This document shows, piece after piece, positions 8,048-17,300 of a DNA stretch of 64,000 nt. Where the stretch lies: contig PAPM01000002.1 of NCBI GenBank assembly GCA_002708905.1, positions 76,398 to 140,397 on the forward strand, written 5' to 3'. Numbering within the stretch: position 1 is the stretch's first letter; every line of letters begins with the position of its first letter. Below the pieces are notes generated by a model that had not been told where the DNA came from, searched no databases, and saw nothing but the letters and a program-made list of their open reading frames with translations. The stretch is from Pseudomonadales bacterium (lineage in GTDB: Bacteria > Pseudomonadota > Gammaproteobacteria > Pseudomonadales > Ketobacteraceae). The position numbers were made by a program, and so were the translations under genes.

Positions 8048-9103
8048 ATGACAGGTAAAATGGACAGCGGTGAAATCCGTGTTGCTATCCTCACATTCCC
8101 CATGGGTTTACTGTCCTGTGTGTTTTCCATGCAGGAAAGCCTGATGGTGGCCAATTACTGCGCATCTCAGTTCGGCGTACGTAAAAAGTACTTCAACGCC
8201 CAACTGGTGGGATCCAGTGAACTGGGTTCGCAGTCCTATTGCGGTGCCAGGGTGGAACAGATTCAGCCGCTACCGGAACCGGATCAGGTGGATCTGGTGC
8301 TGGTACCGGCAGGGCCGCCACCGGTCATCGATCAGGAAAGCCTGCAGGCCTGGTTACAGGCCTGTCGGCCCATCTCGGATTGGGTGCGTAAAGCCTATGA
8401 TCAGGGCGCGCAAATCGCTTCAACCTGCACCGGCAGTCTGTTGCTGGCGGACGCAGGCTTGCTCGACGGTGTACCGGCGACCACCCATTGGGCCATTGAG
8501 CAGGTGGCACAACAGCAGTTTCCCCAGGTACAGTGGCGGGTGGATGAATCCATGGTGGAGCACGGTCCGGTCACGACAGCGGGCGGCGGCAACATCTATA
8601 CAGTACTGCTGCAGCAACTGATTCAGCGGTTTCAAGGCAGTGATGTGGCTATGGAAACCTCCCGTATGCTGTTGTTGGACATTCACGGCGAGCGCCAGGC
8701 GGTGTATTTTCGCGGCGCCCTGGACATGCGTTATGAGCATCCGAAAATTGAATTAATGAAGCAGTATGTGGCCCAGCATTTCCGCCATGCACTGACCCTT
8801 TCTGATTTGGCAGGCGCCACCGCCCTGTCCGAGCGCACGCTTAACCGAACCTGTCAGCGCGAGCTGGGCATGACCCCCATGCAGTTTGTGCAACGGGTTC
8901 GCATTGAATCGGTTATGCACTCGTTACAGCTTACCCCGGAGCCGGTGAATAAAATTGTGTGGGAAGCCGGTTACGAAGACCTAAGTTCGTTCCAGCGCTT
9001 GTTCAAACGGCATACCGGATTGACCATGAGTGAATACCGCCGTCGCTTTGGCGTGAAGGTGTATACCCATGATGATGAGGGAACCATGGCCTTTGAAGCC
9101 TGA
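8048..9103 (+). CDS. GlxA/FtrA-type AraC regulator with DJ-1/PfpI N-terminal domain
   Basis: A 351-residue transcriptional regulator. The N-terminal DJ-1/PfpI amidotransferase-like domain (about 10-190) includes IASTCTGSLLLADAGLLDG, with Cys in the nucleophile-elbow position, and ATTHWA. The C-terminal AraC HTH (about 235-330) includes LSDLAGATALSERTLNRTC and IVWEAGYEDLSSFQRLFKRHTG. Members of this class often respond to small metabolites through the PfpI domain and are not themselves amidases. There is no divergent target; the next gene, arfB, is 12 bp downstream. Confidence 0.92.
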   Translation: MTGKMDSGEIRVAILTFPMGLLSCVFSMQESLMVANYCASQFGVRKKYFNAQLVGSSELGSQSYCGARVEQIQPLPEPDQVDLVLVPAGPPPVIDQESLQAWLQACRPISDWVRKAYDQGAQIASTCTGSLLLADAGLLDGVPATTHWAIEQVAQQQFPQVQWRVDESMVEHGPVTTAGGGNIYTVLLQQLIQRFQGSDVAMETSRMLLLDIHGERQAVYFRGALDMRYEHPKIELMKQYVAQHFRHALTLSDLAGATALSERTLNRTCQRELGMTPMQFVQRVRIESVMHSLQLTPEPVNKIVWEAGYEDLSSFQRLFKRHTGLTMSEYRRRFGVKVYTHDDEGTMAFEA

Positions 9104-9115
9104 TTTACGGTCTGC

Positions 9116-9532
9116 ATGATGATTGTTGTCTCCAACTCCCTGGCCATACCTGAAGATGAGATCGAAATCAGCGCAATCCGGGCGCAAGGCTCCGGCGGGC
9201 AGAATGTCAACAAGGTGTCTACGGCCATTCATCTACGGTTCGACATTAAGGCTTCGTCATTACCGGATTACTGCAAAGAAAAATTGCTCGCCCTCCAGGA
9301 TCAACGGATCAGTAAAGACGGTGTGGTAGTGATAAAGGCCCAGGGTTTTCGTACCCAGGAAAAAAACCGGGAGGACGCTATTGCTCGCCTGATTGAGCTG
9401 GTTCGCAAAGCGACGGTGGTGAAAAAAGCGCGTCGCCCTACCAAGGCAACCCGCGCTTCGCAAAAACGCCGGGTGGACACCAAAACTCACCGCGGCAAGA
9501 TCAAGGCGTTGCGTGGAAAGCCTGTTGATTGA
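9116..9532 (+). CDS. arfB: peptidyl-tRNA hydrolase ArfB (ribosome rescue)
   Basis: A 138-residue protein with the RF-1 catalytic motif GSGGQNVNK at about residues 25-33. The GGQ loop hydrolyses peptidyl-tRNA on ribosomes stalled on truncated mRNA. The C-terminal tail is strongly basic ([21 protein letters not shown]), as in ArfB/YaeJ, where it sits in the empty mRNA channel. Length and layout match the family. Two ATG codons are adjacent (9116 and 9119), so the exact start is uncertain by one residue. Confidence 0.93.
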   Translation: MMIVVSNSLAIPEDEIEISAIRAQGSGGQNVNKVSTAIHLRFDIKASSLPDYCKEKLLALQDQRISKDGVVVIKAQGFRTQEKNREDAIARLIELVRKATVVKKARRPTKATRASQKRRVDTKTHRGKIKALRGKPVD

Positions 9533-9634
9533 GTACAGCATAATGGTTTAGGGTTCATATTATTCCCACATTGCCGGCGCACAATCTGCCGGGTCACTCC
9601 TGCTGTTAAACGACCAATTAGAGGGCATACCAGA

Positions 9635-10333
9635 ATGAATCGAATCCATTTTGTAGGTGGAGAAAAGGGGGGCGTGGGCAAGTCCGTGCTGTCCCGGGTG
9701 TTGGCCCAATACTACATTGATCGCAACAAACCATTCTGTGCCTTTGATGCGGACCTCTCCCACGGGGCTCTGGTGCGTTACTACGGTGAATTTTCACAGG
9801 CGGTGGACATCAGCAAGTTTGAAAGCGCGGACCAAATTGCCGAGGCCTGTGCTGAAAAACAATGTGATGTATTGGTGGACCTGGCTGCGCAATCGGCGCG
9901 TAATGTGGACCGCTGGATTGCGGAAAGTGGTTTGGTGGAGTTCGCAGATGAAATGGGACTGGTAGTGACGTTGTGGCATGTAATGGATGACGGTACCGAC
10001 TCGGTTCGTTTGTTGGAAAAAACTCTGGAAACCTATGGTTCGGGGCCCGCTTATGTGATTGTACGTAATCATGGGCGTGGTAACGATTTTTCCTATTTCG
10101 ATGAATCCGATGCCAAAGCCAAAGCAGAATCTTATGGGGCGAACATAATCGATCTTCCGGAGCTACACGGTGCATCCATGCGCAAGATCGATCGTATCGG
10201 TGCAAGCCTGTGGGCTGCAGCGAACAACAAGGATGAAACCTTGGGGCCCACACTGGGCATGTTGGAGCGCCAGAGGGTCAGGGTTTGGTTGGGCAAAGCC
10301 TACGCTGAACTGGATCGGGTATTGGCTGACTGA
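9635..10333 (+). CDS. ParA/MinD-superfamily P-loop ATPase, plasmid-mobilisation-like
   Basis: A 232-residue protein starting with a deviant Walker A motif, GGEKGGVGKS, followed by the second ATPase motif FDADLSHG. The sequence resembles chromosomal ParA-like or MobD-like orphan ATPases rather than a ParA with a cognate ParB; no parB or parS-like element is visible nearby. The next gene, a small heme-type or anchor membrane protein, begins 30 bp after the stop, so the two are probably co-transcribed and may act together. The cargo is unknown. Confidence 0.8.
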   Translation: MNRIHFVGGEKGGVGKSVLSRVLAQYYIDRNKPFCAFDADLSHGALVRYYGEFSQAVDISKFESADQIAEACAEKQCDVLVDLAAQSARNVDRWIAESGLVEFADEMGLVVTLWHVMDDGTDSVRLLEKTLETYGSGPAYVIVRNHGRGNDFSYFDESDAKAKAESYGANIIDLPELHGASMRKIDRIGASLWAAANNKDETLGPTLGMLERQRVRVWLGKAYAELDRVLAD

Positions 10334-10363
10334 TTGCAAGGTTTGGAATACAAGGATCTACCG

Positions 10364-10987
10364 GTGCTACATCGATTCCACAAAATGTCAGCAGTTGTGA
10401 TTGTGGCATTCATTCTGCTTCATCTGTTGAACCATCTGTTTGCTCTGCAGGGCATTTCTGAACATATCCAGTTTATGGATAAGCTCAGGGTAATTTATCG
10501 GAACGCGGTGGCGGAGTCCCTGCTGTTACTCTGTGTGCTCTTCCAGGTGGGAAGCGGAGTTTATTTCGCCTGGAAGCGCAGGGGCCAGCGACGTGGCTTC
10601 TTCGAGAAAGCACAGGTCATCTCCGGTCTCTACCTGGCGTATTTTTTCCTGAACCACGTGGGTGCGGTTATTTATGGCCGCTGGTGGCTTGGGCTGGATA
10701 CGAATATCTATTATGGCATTGCCGGATTTCATACAGATCCTTTTCAGTTCTATTTTGTTCCCTACTATTTTTTTGCCGTGGTCGCCGTGTTTGTCCACAT
10801 CGCTGCGGCTTTGCACTGGCTAACCCGCAACACATTGGGGGAAAAAGCAAGAAAGTGGCTTTCTGTCCTGGTGATTGTACTGGGAGTGCTGGTCTCGAAT
10901 ATTTTGATGGATGCCTTCTGCGGAGTGTTCTATGACGTCGAGATCCCTGAAGAGTACAGCGCAATCTATCGTCAGATGGTGCAATAA
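10364..10987 (+). CDS. polytopic membrane protein with conserved-looking histidines
   Basis: The frame opens with TTG at 10334 directly after the ATPase stop, but the GTG at 10364 has AAGGA 7 nt upstream and is preferred (207 residues). Five hydrophobic helices are visible, with His residues in or near them: HRFHK, ILLHLLNHLF, FLNHVGAVIYG, FVHIAAALHWL. This spacing recalls heme-b-binding or quinone-linked membrane anchors of the SdhC/FrdC type, but no diagnostic motif allows a family call. It is likely in one operon with the ParA-like ATPase. Function unknown. Confidence 0.72.
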   Translation: MLHRFHKMSAVVIVAFILLHLLNHLFALQGISEHIQFMDKLRVIYRNAVAESLLLLCVLFQVGSGVYFAWKRRGQRRGFFEKAQVISGLYLAYFFLNHVGAVIYGRWWLGLDTNIYYGIAGFHTDPFQFYFVPYYFFAVVAVFVHIAAALHWLTRNTLGEKARKWLSVLVIVLGVLVSNILMDAFCGVFYDVEIPEEYSAIYRQMVQ

Positions 10988-11108
10988 CACGGATTGTGGC
11001 CCTGGAGGGCCCGGATTTGCCCATTCGAGCGTCAGCGCTTATGCTTAAGCTAACCAGCGGCCCGTCCGGCTGTGGTTACTCTTCCTGATTATCCTGATTG
11101 GAGTATAT

Positions 11109-11870
11109 ATGCGAACCGCTAATCCCGCTTTGAGCGACAAGGCATTCTCGAACGTTGAACGCAGTGGCCCACCAATGACCCTGTCGGGGACGGTGAATAA
11201 GACCGCTATGCTGCTGGCACTGAGCCTCATCACCGCCATGGTGACCTGGGGTATGGCCTGGGAGTCTATCCAGGCTGCAGAAAATGGCGGTGAGATGAAT
11301 CCAATGCTGATGCCGTTGATGATCGGCGGCGCTGTCGGCGGGTTTGTGCTGGCGCTGATTTGCATCTTCAAGAAGACCGCTGCGCCCATAGTGGCGCCGT
11401 TATACGCCTTGGCTGAGGGGCTGTTTCTGGGTGCAGTATCCGCCTTCTTCGAGATTCGTTTTCCGGGTATCGTCATGCAGGCGGTGGGTTTGACCTTCTG
11501 TACCCTGATGGCTCTGTTGATGGCCTATCGCAGCGGTCTGATCAAAGCCACGGAAAACTTTAAACTGGGTGTATTCGCTGCCACCGGAGCCATCGCGCTG
11601 ATTTACCTGGTGAACATCGGCATGCGTCTGTTTGGTTTTGAGGGCATGGGCTTTATCCATGACAGTGGTCCGATTGGTATCGGCTTCAGCGTGGTTGTGG
11701 TGGGTATTGCGGCCCTGAACCTGGTGCTGGATTTCGATTTTATTGAAAACGGTGTGGAATACGGTGCTCCCAAATATATGGAATGGTACGCCGCTTTTGG
11801 TTTGATGGTGACCCTGGTGTGGCTGTACCTGGAAATGCTGCGACTGTTGTCCAAACTACGCAGCGATTGA
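11109..11870 (+). CDS. Bax inhibitor-1/YccA-like membrane protein (BaxI_1 type)
   Basis: A 253-residue protein with seven predicted transmembrane helices after an N-terminal soluble segment of about 45 residues (ANPALSDKAF, NKTAML), a layout seen in the bacterial BaxI_1 family. The C-terminal helices with FDFIENGVEYGAPKYMEWYAAFG match the family's conserved acidic C-terminal half, which in BI-1 homologues forms a pH-sensitive calcium leak. The bacterial role is not settled. It stands alone between the membrane protein at 10364 and the broken RDD gene. Confidence 0.88.
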   Translation: MRTANPALSDKAFSNVERSGPPMTLSGTVNKTAMLLALSLITAMVTWGMAWESIQAAENGGEMNPMLMPLMIGGAVGGFVLALICIFKKTAAPIVAPLYALAEGLFLGAVSAFFEIRFPGIVMQAVGLTFCTLMALLMAYRSGLIKATENFKLGVFAATGAIALIYLVNIGMRLFGFEGMGFIHDSGPIGIGFSVVVVGIAALNLVLDFDFIENGVEYGAPKYMEWYAAFGLMVTLVWLYLEMLRLLSKLRSD

Positions 11871-11883
11871 TATAGCGTTCGTT

Positions 11884-11910
11884 CAGGCGGTGGGCTCAGT
11901 CCGCCGCCTG
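11884..11910 (+). terminator. possible hairpin terminator after the Bax-inhibitor-like gene
   Basis: CAGGCGG (11884-11890) can pair with CCGCCTG (11904-11910) over a 13-nt loop. It lies 14 bp after the stop codon and is followed by a pyrimidine-rich stretch without a clear T run, so it is weak. Confidence 0.3.
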
Positions 11911-11952
11911 CTTCCTCCCTCATTTTGAACATCTTTTTGCAGACTCAAGCAA

Positions 11953-12310
11953 ATGCCTGAAAATAACTACGAAACCCCTGATTCCAACCTGATCGTTGAA
12001 ACCGATGAAGATCTGCAGTTAGCCTCCAGATTCCATCGACTGATCGCGTCAATTGTCGATACCATCATTATGTTGCTGATTATCGGCCCGTTTATGTATG
12101 CAACCGGGAGGTATGACAAAATTTTTTAGGGTCAGGAACCCGCCCAGTATGATCCGTCATCTGCTACCGCGTTATGCGATCTATTTTGGCATTGGATATG
12201 TCCCTTTTATAGGCGGTCTGCTTTCCATTGTGAATGTCCTGTTTATTTTCAGAAAGGACAAACGTTGCCTACATGACCTGGCTGCCAAAACCATGGTGGT
12301 GGACAATTAA
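11953..12310 (+). pseudogene. RDD-family membrane protein, frameshifted and internally shortened
   Basis: An ATG at 11953 opens 58 codons with the usual RDD N-terminus (LASRFHRLIASIVDTIIMLLI, the R..D first helix), ending at TAG 12127-12129. In another frame, 12098-12310 encodes the typical RDD C-terminus (LLPRYAIYFGIGYVPFIGGL, VLFIFRKDKRCLHDLAAKTMVVD). Intact RDD proteins have about 60-90 more residues between these parts, so there is an internal deletion as well as a frame change. The reading is a decayed gene. A sequencing error alone would not restore the missing middle. Confidence 0.75.
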
Positions 12311-12404
12311 ATCGAGATGATCAACCACCCTCTCCAGCAGTACTCTAATTAAGGGAAAGCATTTCTGCCAGAGTTGCACCCGGCAGGCATGCCAATTTAT
12401 ATCA

Positions 12405-14249
12405 ATGGTGAGTAAAAGGATTTTCCATTTGATACAAAGAATTATTTTGATCGTTGTTTTAACTGTAACTGGATTCGCCAATGCTAATGCTAATGTCAAA
12501 ACCAAGTCTGACAGTGTGGATGATCAGTTGGCTGAACTCGAATCCAAGCTGCTGTCCATTGCACAGAAACATTATTTCTTAAGCTCGCAATCCCGCACCA
12601 ATTTCAGAAAACGCTACCTTGAATTGGCATCCAGACCTGAGTTTCAGCTGGATGCCGGTTCACTCGTGTTTCCTGAAACCTTCTTTTGGGAGGAAGATTA
12701 TGCGCAGGCGCTGCATACTGCATTCCTGATCTGGAGCCTAAGCACGTCAGGTAAAACAGTGGACCTGCCCCTGGATCGATGGATGAATCTGATCCTGGAT
12801 AAAAGCAAGGTGCTGCCAGAAATAAAAAATTATCTACGCTGGAGCGGGGATATTGCTCTGTTGCTGCTTGAATCCCGGTTGCTGCAGGCACAACAACAGG
12901 AACAGAATATACTGGCAGAGCTACCCTGGTACTTTGATTACCTGCATCGAATGCGGTCGTATTCGCCGCCGTTGTTCGACGCCGTTTGGCTTGATGTGCG
13001 TAGGCACTCGACGGTACTAAACAATTCTCCAGCGATGGGGGCGCTCTATATTCACCTGGGTAAACTGTCTCTGCCCTATCCGCTTCACCCATTGGAGATA
13101 CCACGCCGTAGTTTCAACGCCAGCATCAACCACGCGGTCAGCCAGCTGGAACACTCCACTGCCATTGAACAGGATTACAGGGATTGGGTAACAACCGGCG
13201 TACTGCAATCGGATCTGGATAATTTCAGCATTCCATTTCCGCAGCAATTGGCTTCGTGGGAGGAAATGGTTGCCGCCTGGCATTGGGGGTATCTGGTTCG
13301 TGCCGCCGTGGAAAATGATCTGGCCATTGCAGATCCACTGTTATCCTGGATTAACCAAATCCTGTCTCAACTGGCCATGGCGGATGCATCCTCTTTGGAG
13401 AATTCCAAGCGTGAACTCACTGGGTATCTAATCGGCACCTGGCTCATAAAAGAGAAGGCCAACCCTGATGCACTGGAGCAACTGCTGTCGAATTGGACCG
13501 CTCGGGGCTTGCTCCCAATCAGTCTGGGAAAGTTCAGAGATTCCGAACAGGCGACCATGCGATATCAGGCATTCTGGCATTCAATACTCCTGCTGATCCG
13601 AAGGCGGGAACTTACGCATGCGGCCTATGGTTTGCTTATGAACTCGGAAAGCATCGCGGGTGATAATCTGGTACAACTTGCCACGTTACTTTCTGCACTT
13701 AATGATTGCGTTAGTTACGGTAATTGGGATTTAAACAGGGTTTGGCCCGAGGCTGCCCATGATAAATTGGTGATGTTATCGGGGGACGAGCTGCCCGGGT
13801 CCTTCAAGAATCGTGGGGTCTCGATTCGAGAGTATGCCTGGATTATCCGAATAAAAGGCTATGGTGATCAGCTGCCGAGAGAGGAGGCGCTGACCCTGGG
13901 ACTATGGCGTACGGATGCTTTGATAGACATCTACAATGAGCGTTACAAAATGGTCTGGCTGGCGGCGGTTATTGGCGCGGTGTGCTATGTCTTCGGACGT
14001 AAGCGGCATCCTGTGCCAGCGCTCTTCGTTACCTTCGGGGTGGTGATACTGATTCCCGGGGGTATCTATCTGTGTGCGACGGTGGCGAGCATTGGCCATA
14101 ACACAGCAAACACCAGCAACTACCTCAGCGTATTGGAGTTCTGCTTTCCCTTTTATGCTTCGCTGGCGATTCTGTACTTTGTTGCTGCAATAAGGAGTCT
14201 TTACTTGCGATTTGCAAAGGCCAATCGGCCCGATCAAAAAGCAATCTGA
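12405..14249 (+). CDS. exported protein of unknown function with C-terminal membrane helices
   Basis: A 614-residue protein that I do not recognise. Residues about 9-28 look like a signal peptide or anchor (ending FANANANV). A long, Trp- and Leu-rich, mainly helical region follows (about 40-510), and three hydrophobic helices lie near the C-terminus (about 516-605), with a short basic tail. No catalytic motif stands out. The start is uncertain: the ATG at 12405 lacks a ribosome site, whereas TTG at 12429 has AAAAGG upstream and keeps the signal sequence. It precedes the large GGDEF-EAL receptor by 80 bp in the same direction. Confidence 0.72.
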   Translation: MVSKRIFHLIQRIILIVVLTVTGFANANANVKTKSDSVDDQLAELESKLLSIAQKHYFLSSQSRTNFRKRYLELASRPEFQLDAGSLVFPETFFWEEDYAQALHTAFLIWSLSTSGKTVDLPLDRWMNLILDKSKVLPEIKNYLRWSGDIALLLLESRLLQAQQQEQNILAELPWYFDYLHRMRSYSPPLFDAVWLDVRRHSTVLNNSPAMGALYIHLGKLSLPYPLHPLEIPRRSFNASINHAVSQLEHSTAIEQDYRDWVTTGVLQSDLDNFSIPFPQQLASWEEMVAAWHWGYLVRAAVENDLAIADPLLSWINQILSQLAMADASSLENSKRELTGYLIGTWLIKEKANPDALEQLLSNWTARGLLPISLGKFRDSEQATMRYQAFWHSILLLIRRRELTHAAYGLLMNSESIAGDNLVQLATLLSALNDCVSYGNWDLNRVWPEAAHDKLVMLSGDELPGSFKNRGVSIREYAWIIRIKGYGDQLPREEALTLGLWRTDALIDIYNERYKMVWLAAVIGAVCYVFGRKRHPVPALFVTFGVVILIPGGIYLCATVASIGHNTANTSNYLSVLEFCFPFYASLAILYFVAAIRSLYLRFAKANRPDQKAI

Positions 14250-14329
14250 AAGGAAAGAACGTGTGACTTTTCGCCTGATAGACTATATTTTCTGAAGTCA
14301 GACGCCAATTCACCGAGCTTAGTTTACCG

Positions 14330-17300
14330 ATGGTTTATTTTACCAAGTGGCCCACTTGGTTTATGAAGATCTTTTTCCTTCTGTGGTGCACCCATGTACA
14401 GGCCCTGGACCGGGTGGTGTTGCAGCTCAAGTGGGAGCACGAATTTCAATTTGCCGGCTATTATGCGGCATTATGGCAGGGCTACTATGAGCGCGAGGGA
14501 CTGGAGGTGGACATCCGGTCCTGGGCCACTCCTGAGGGTAAGGTAAAACTCCCGCTGGAGGAGCTGCTCAGTGGGCGGGCCCAGTTTGCCATAGGCGGAA
14601 ACGACATCCTGTTGAACCAGGGCCATGGTTTTGATCTTAAGGTGGTGGCGCCGATCTTTCAGCGTTCACCGGTGGCCCTGGTAAGCCTGAAATCCACTCC
14701 GATGCAAAATGTGGATCAAGTGGCCAAATTGCGTCTTGCCGCCGTGCCGGATGATGATACAGCGCTGGATGCACGGGCCATGTTTATGATGAATGGGGTG
14801 GACGCCGGGCGCCTGACCTTTGTGCAGGAACCTCTCACCATGGAAACCCTGCTGCAGGACAAAGCGGATGTCCTGGTTACCTTTCGAATCTCGGCAGAAA
14901 CCCGCGCCAAAGAACTGGGATTGGAGCTGAATATCATCAGCCCGAGTGATTATGGTGTCCAGTTCTACGGTGATACGCTTTATACCACTAGCGAGTTTGC
15001 CCACCAGCACCCGGAGTTGGTGGAACGCTTTCGACGGGCAACGCTGGATGGCTGGCGCTATGCACTGGATCACAAGCAAGAGGTCGCTGACCGTATCTCA
15101 GCAACCCTGCCCCGCTACATCTATCATTACGACGATTTTACTGCCTACAATCGGGCCTTTGCGCAGATCATAGATAATTACACCTTTTATCCGGTGGTGG
15201 AGCTGGGCCACGTCAATCTGAAGCGTTGGAAGCGTACCTACGACATCCTGGAACGGTTGGGGGAAATTGAGCAACCCTATGATCCGGCGTCCTTACTGTT
15301 CAGCAAACCCCGTGAATCACAGCAACCCTGGATGGACACCCAGTGGCTGGTGTTGGCGGTGGTTGGGGCGGTGGTATTGCTGGGCGTTGCCTTCCTTAAC
15401 GGCAAACCCGCCTACGGTTTGCAGATTGCGGTACTGGTTTTGCTGATCTTTGTGGAGCAGGGGCTGGAAGCCTGGGTGAAGCGGGATTATCAGATTCAGC
15501 AATCGGTCAGTGCATTGGAAACCCTGGCCAAGGTTCGATACAGATTGGAACAGGTCATCTCCCGCAACCTTGCGGAGTTGACTGGCGCCGCCGCGTTCAT
15601 TGCTGCCAATCCGGATCTGACCCAGGCACAGTTCAACGACTACGCCAAAAACGTGCTCAAACTGGATCCGCAGCTGATTAACCTGGCTGCCGCTCCGGAT
15701 CTGGTGATCAAATACATTTACCCACTGCCGGGCAATGAGGCTGCGCTGGGTCTTAACTATCGCTTGAACGAACAGCAATTGCCTGCAATTCTGCGGGCCA
15801 TTGAGTTCAATGAGCCCCTGGTGGCGGGCCCGGTGAACCTGGTACAAGGTGGCCAAGCTCTGATCGGCAGGGCACCGGTACGCGTTTTGAATACGGAAGG
15901 AGAGCATCAATTGTGGGGCATAGTATCGGCCCCGGTTGATGTGGCGTCGGTGTATCGGGAGGCAGGGTTGCTGGATCCGGCCCTGGGGCTCAGAGTATCC
16001 ATTCGAGGTAAAGACGGTCTGGGCAAGGATGGGGAGACCTTTTTCGGCAGACCGGAACTGTTCGACGAACCCGGGGTGGTCACGCAGCCGGTGAGTTTCA
16101 GTGGCGGGTCCTGGCAAATCGGTGCTGTCGCAGAATCCACCGGTGAGGGTGTGTCTGCCCGGCTGATCGGCCTGCGCGTGGTATTCGCGTTGGTGACCCT
16201 GTTGATCATGCTGTTATTGTTTTCACAGACCCAGCGCATTAACAGTCGTCGCCATTTTCAGAAAGTGAGCAAGCGCCATGCCCAGTTTCTCCACGAGGTG
16301 GAAACGGTGGCCAAAGTGGGCGGATGGCGAATGAATAGCGATGGTATCGTTTACGAGTTATCGCGTCAGGCGCAACAGCTGCTGAATGTGGAGTCCGCTG
16401 CAGAACAAATATCGCTGGAAGACTTTGTTGCTTACTTCATGTGTCCATCAGGGGTGAATCTGGTGCAGGCGCTGCGCGATGTCTTGGATAAGAATGTCGA
16501 ATTGGATTTGGAACTGCAAACCTGTAATGAGGATGTCTGGTTGCGAGTGATCGCAGATCCGGTTCGCGACGAGCATGGTGTGGTCGAAATTGTCGGTGCC
16601 ATCCAGGACATAACAGAGCAGAAACGGGCAGACGCCAAGATCGAACATCAGGCCAATTATGATGGTCTGACCAACCTGCCCAATCGTCTGCTGTTTCGTG
16701 ATCGCCTGCATTCGGCGATGGCGAGAACAACACGCAGTGGAAAAAAAGTGGCGTTGTTGTTTGTGGATCTGGATAACTTCAAAACCATCAACGATAACTA
16801 CGGTCACCGGGAAGGGGATCTGGTGTTGTGTGAAGCGGCAGCGCGGGTACAACGCTGTGTCCGGGCATCGGATACGGTAGGTCGCCATAGCGGTGACGAG
16901 TTTACCGTTATACTCCATGATCTGGAAAACGAGACGACAGCAGCCAACATTGCGGAAATGATGGTGGGAGACCTGAGCAAGGCATTCCGTATCCGTGGTG
17001 TGGAAGTGTATAGCGGAGCCAGTATCGGCATCGCGTTATACCCCGGCGACGCTGAAACGGCGGAAGAACTGATTATCAATGCCGATCAGGCCATGTATGA
17101 GGTGAAAAAAAGCGGGCGCAATGGCTGGCATTTTTATACCGAAGAGATGCAACGTAAATCCGAGTATCGCCACCAACTGTATAACGCGCTGGTAACCGCC
17201 ATTCATGAAGACGAATTGACCTTTCACCTGCAGCCCATTGTGTCCACGCGTAGCGGAAAAACCATTGCTTGTGAAGCACTGGCCCGATGGCAGCGGCGCG

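Noticed and set aside
9635-10333. Chromosome or plasmid partition locus
   Set aside because: No parB gene or parS-like palindromes are seen nearby, and no replication gene adjoins it.
10334-10363. TTG start for the membrane protein
   Set aside because: No ribosome site precedes it, whereas GTG 10364 has AAGGA at the right distance.
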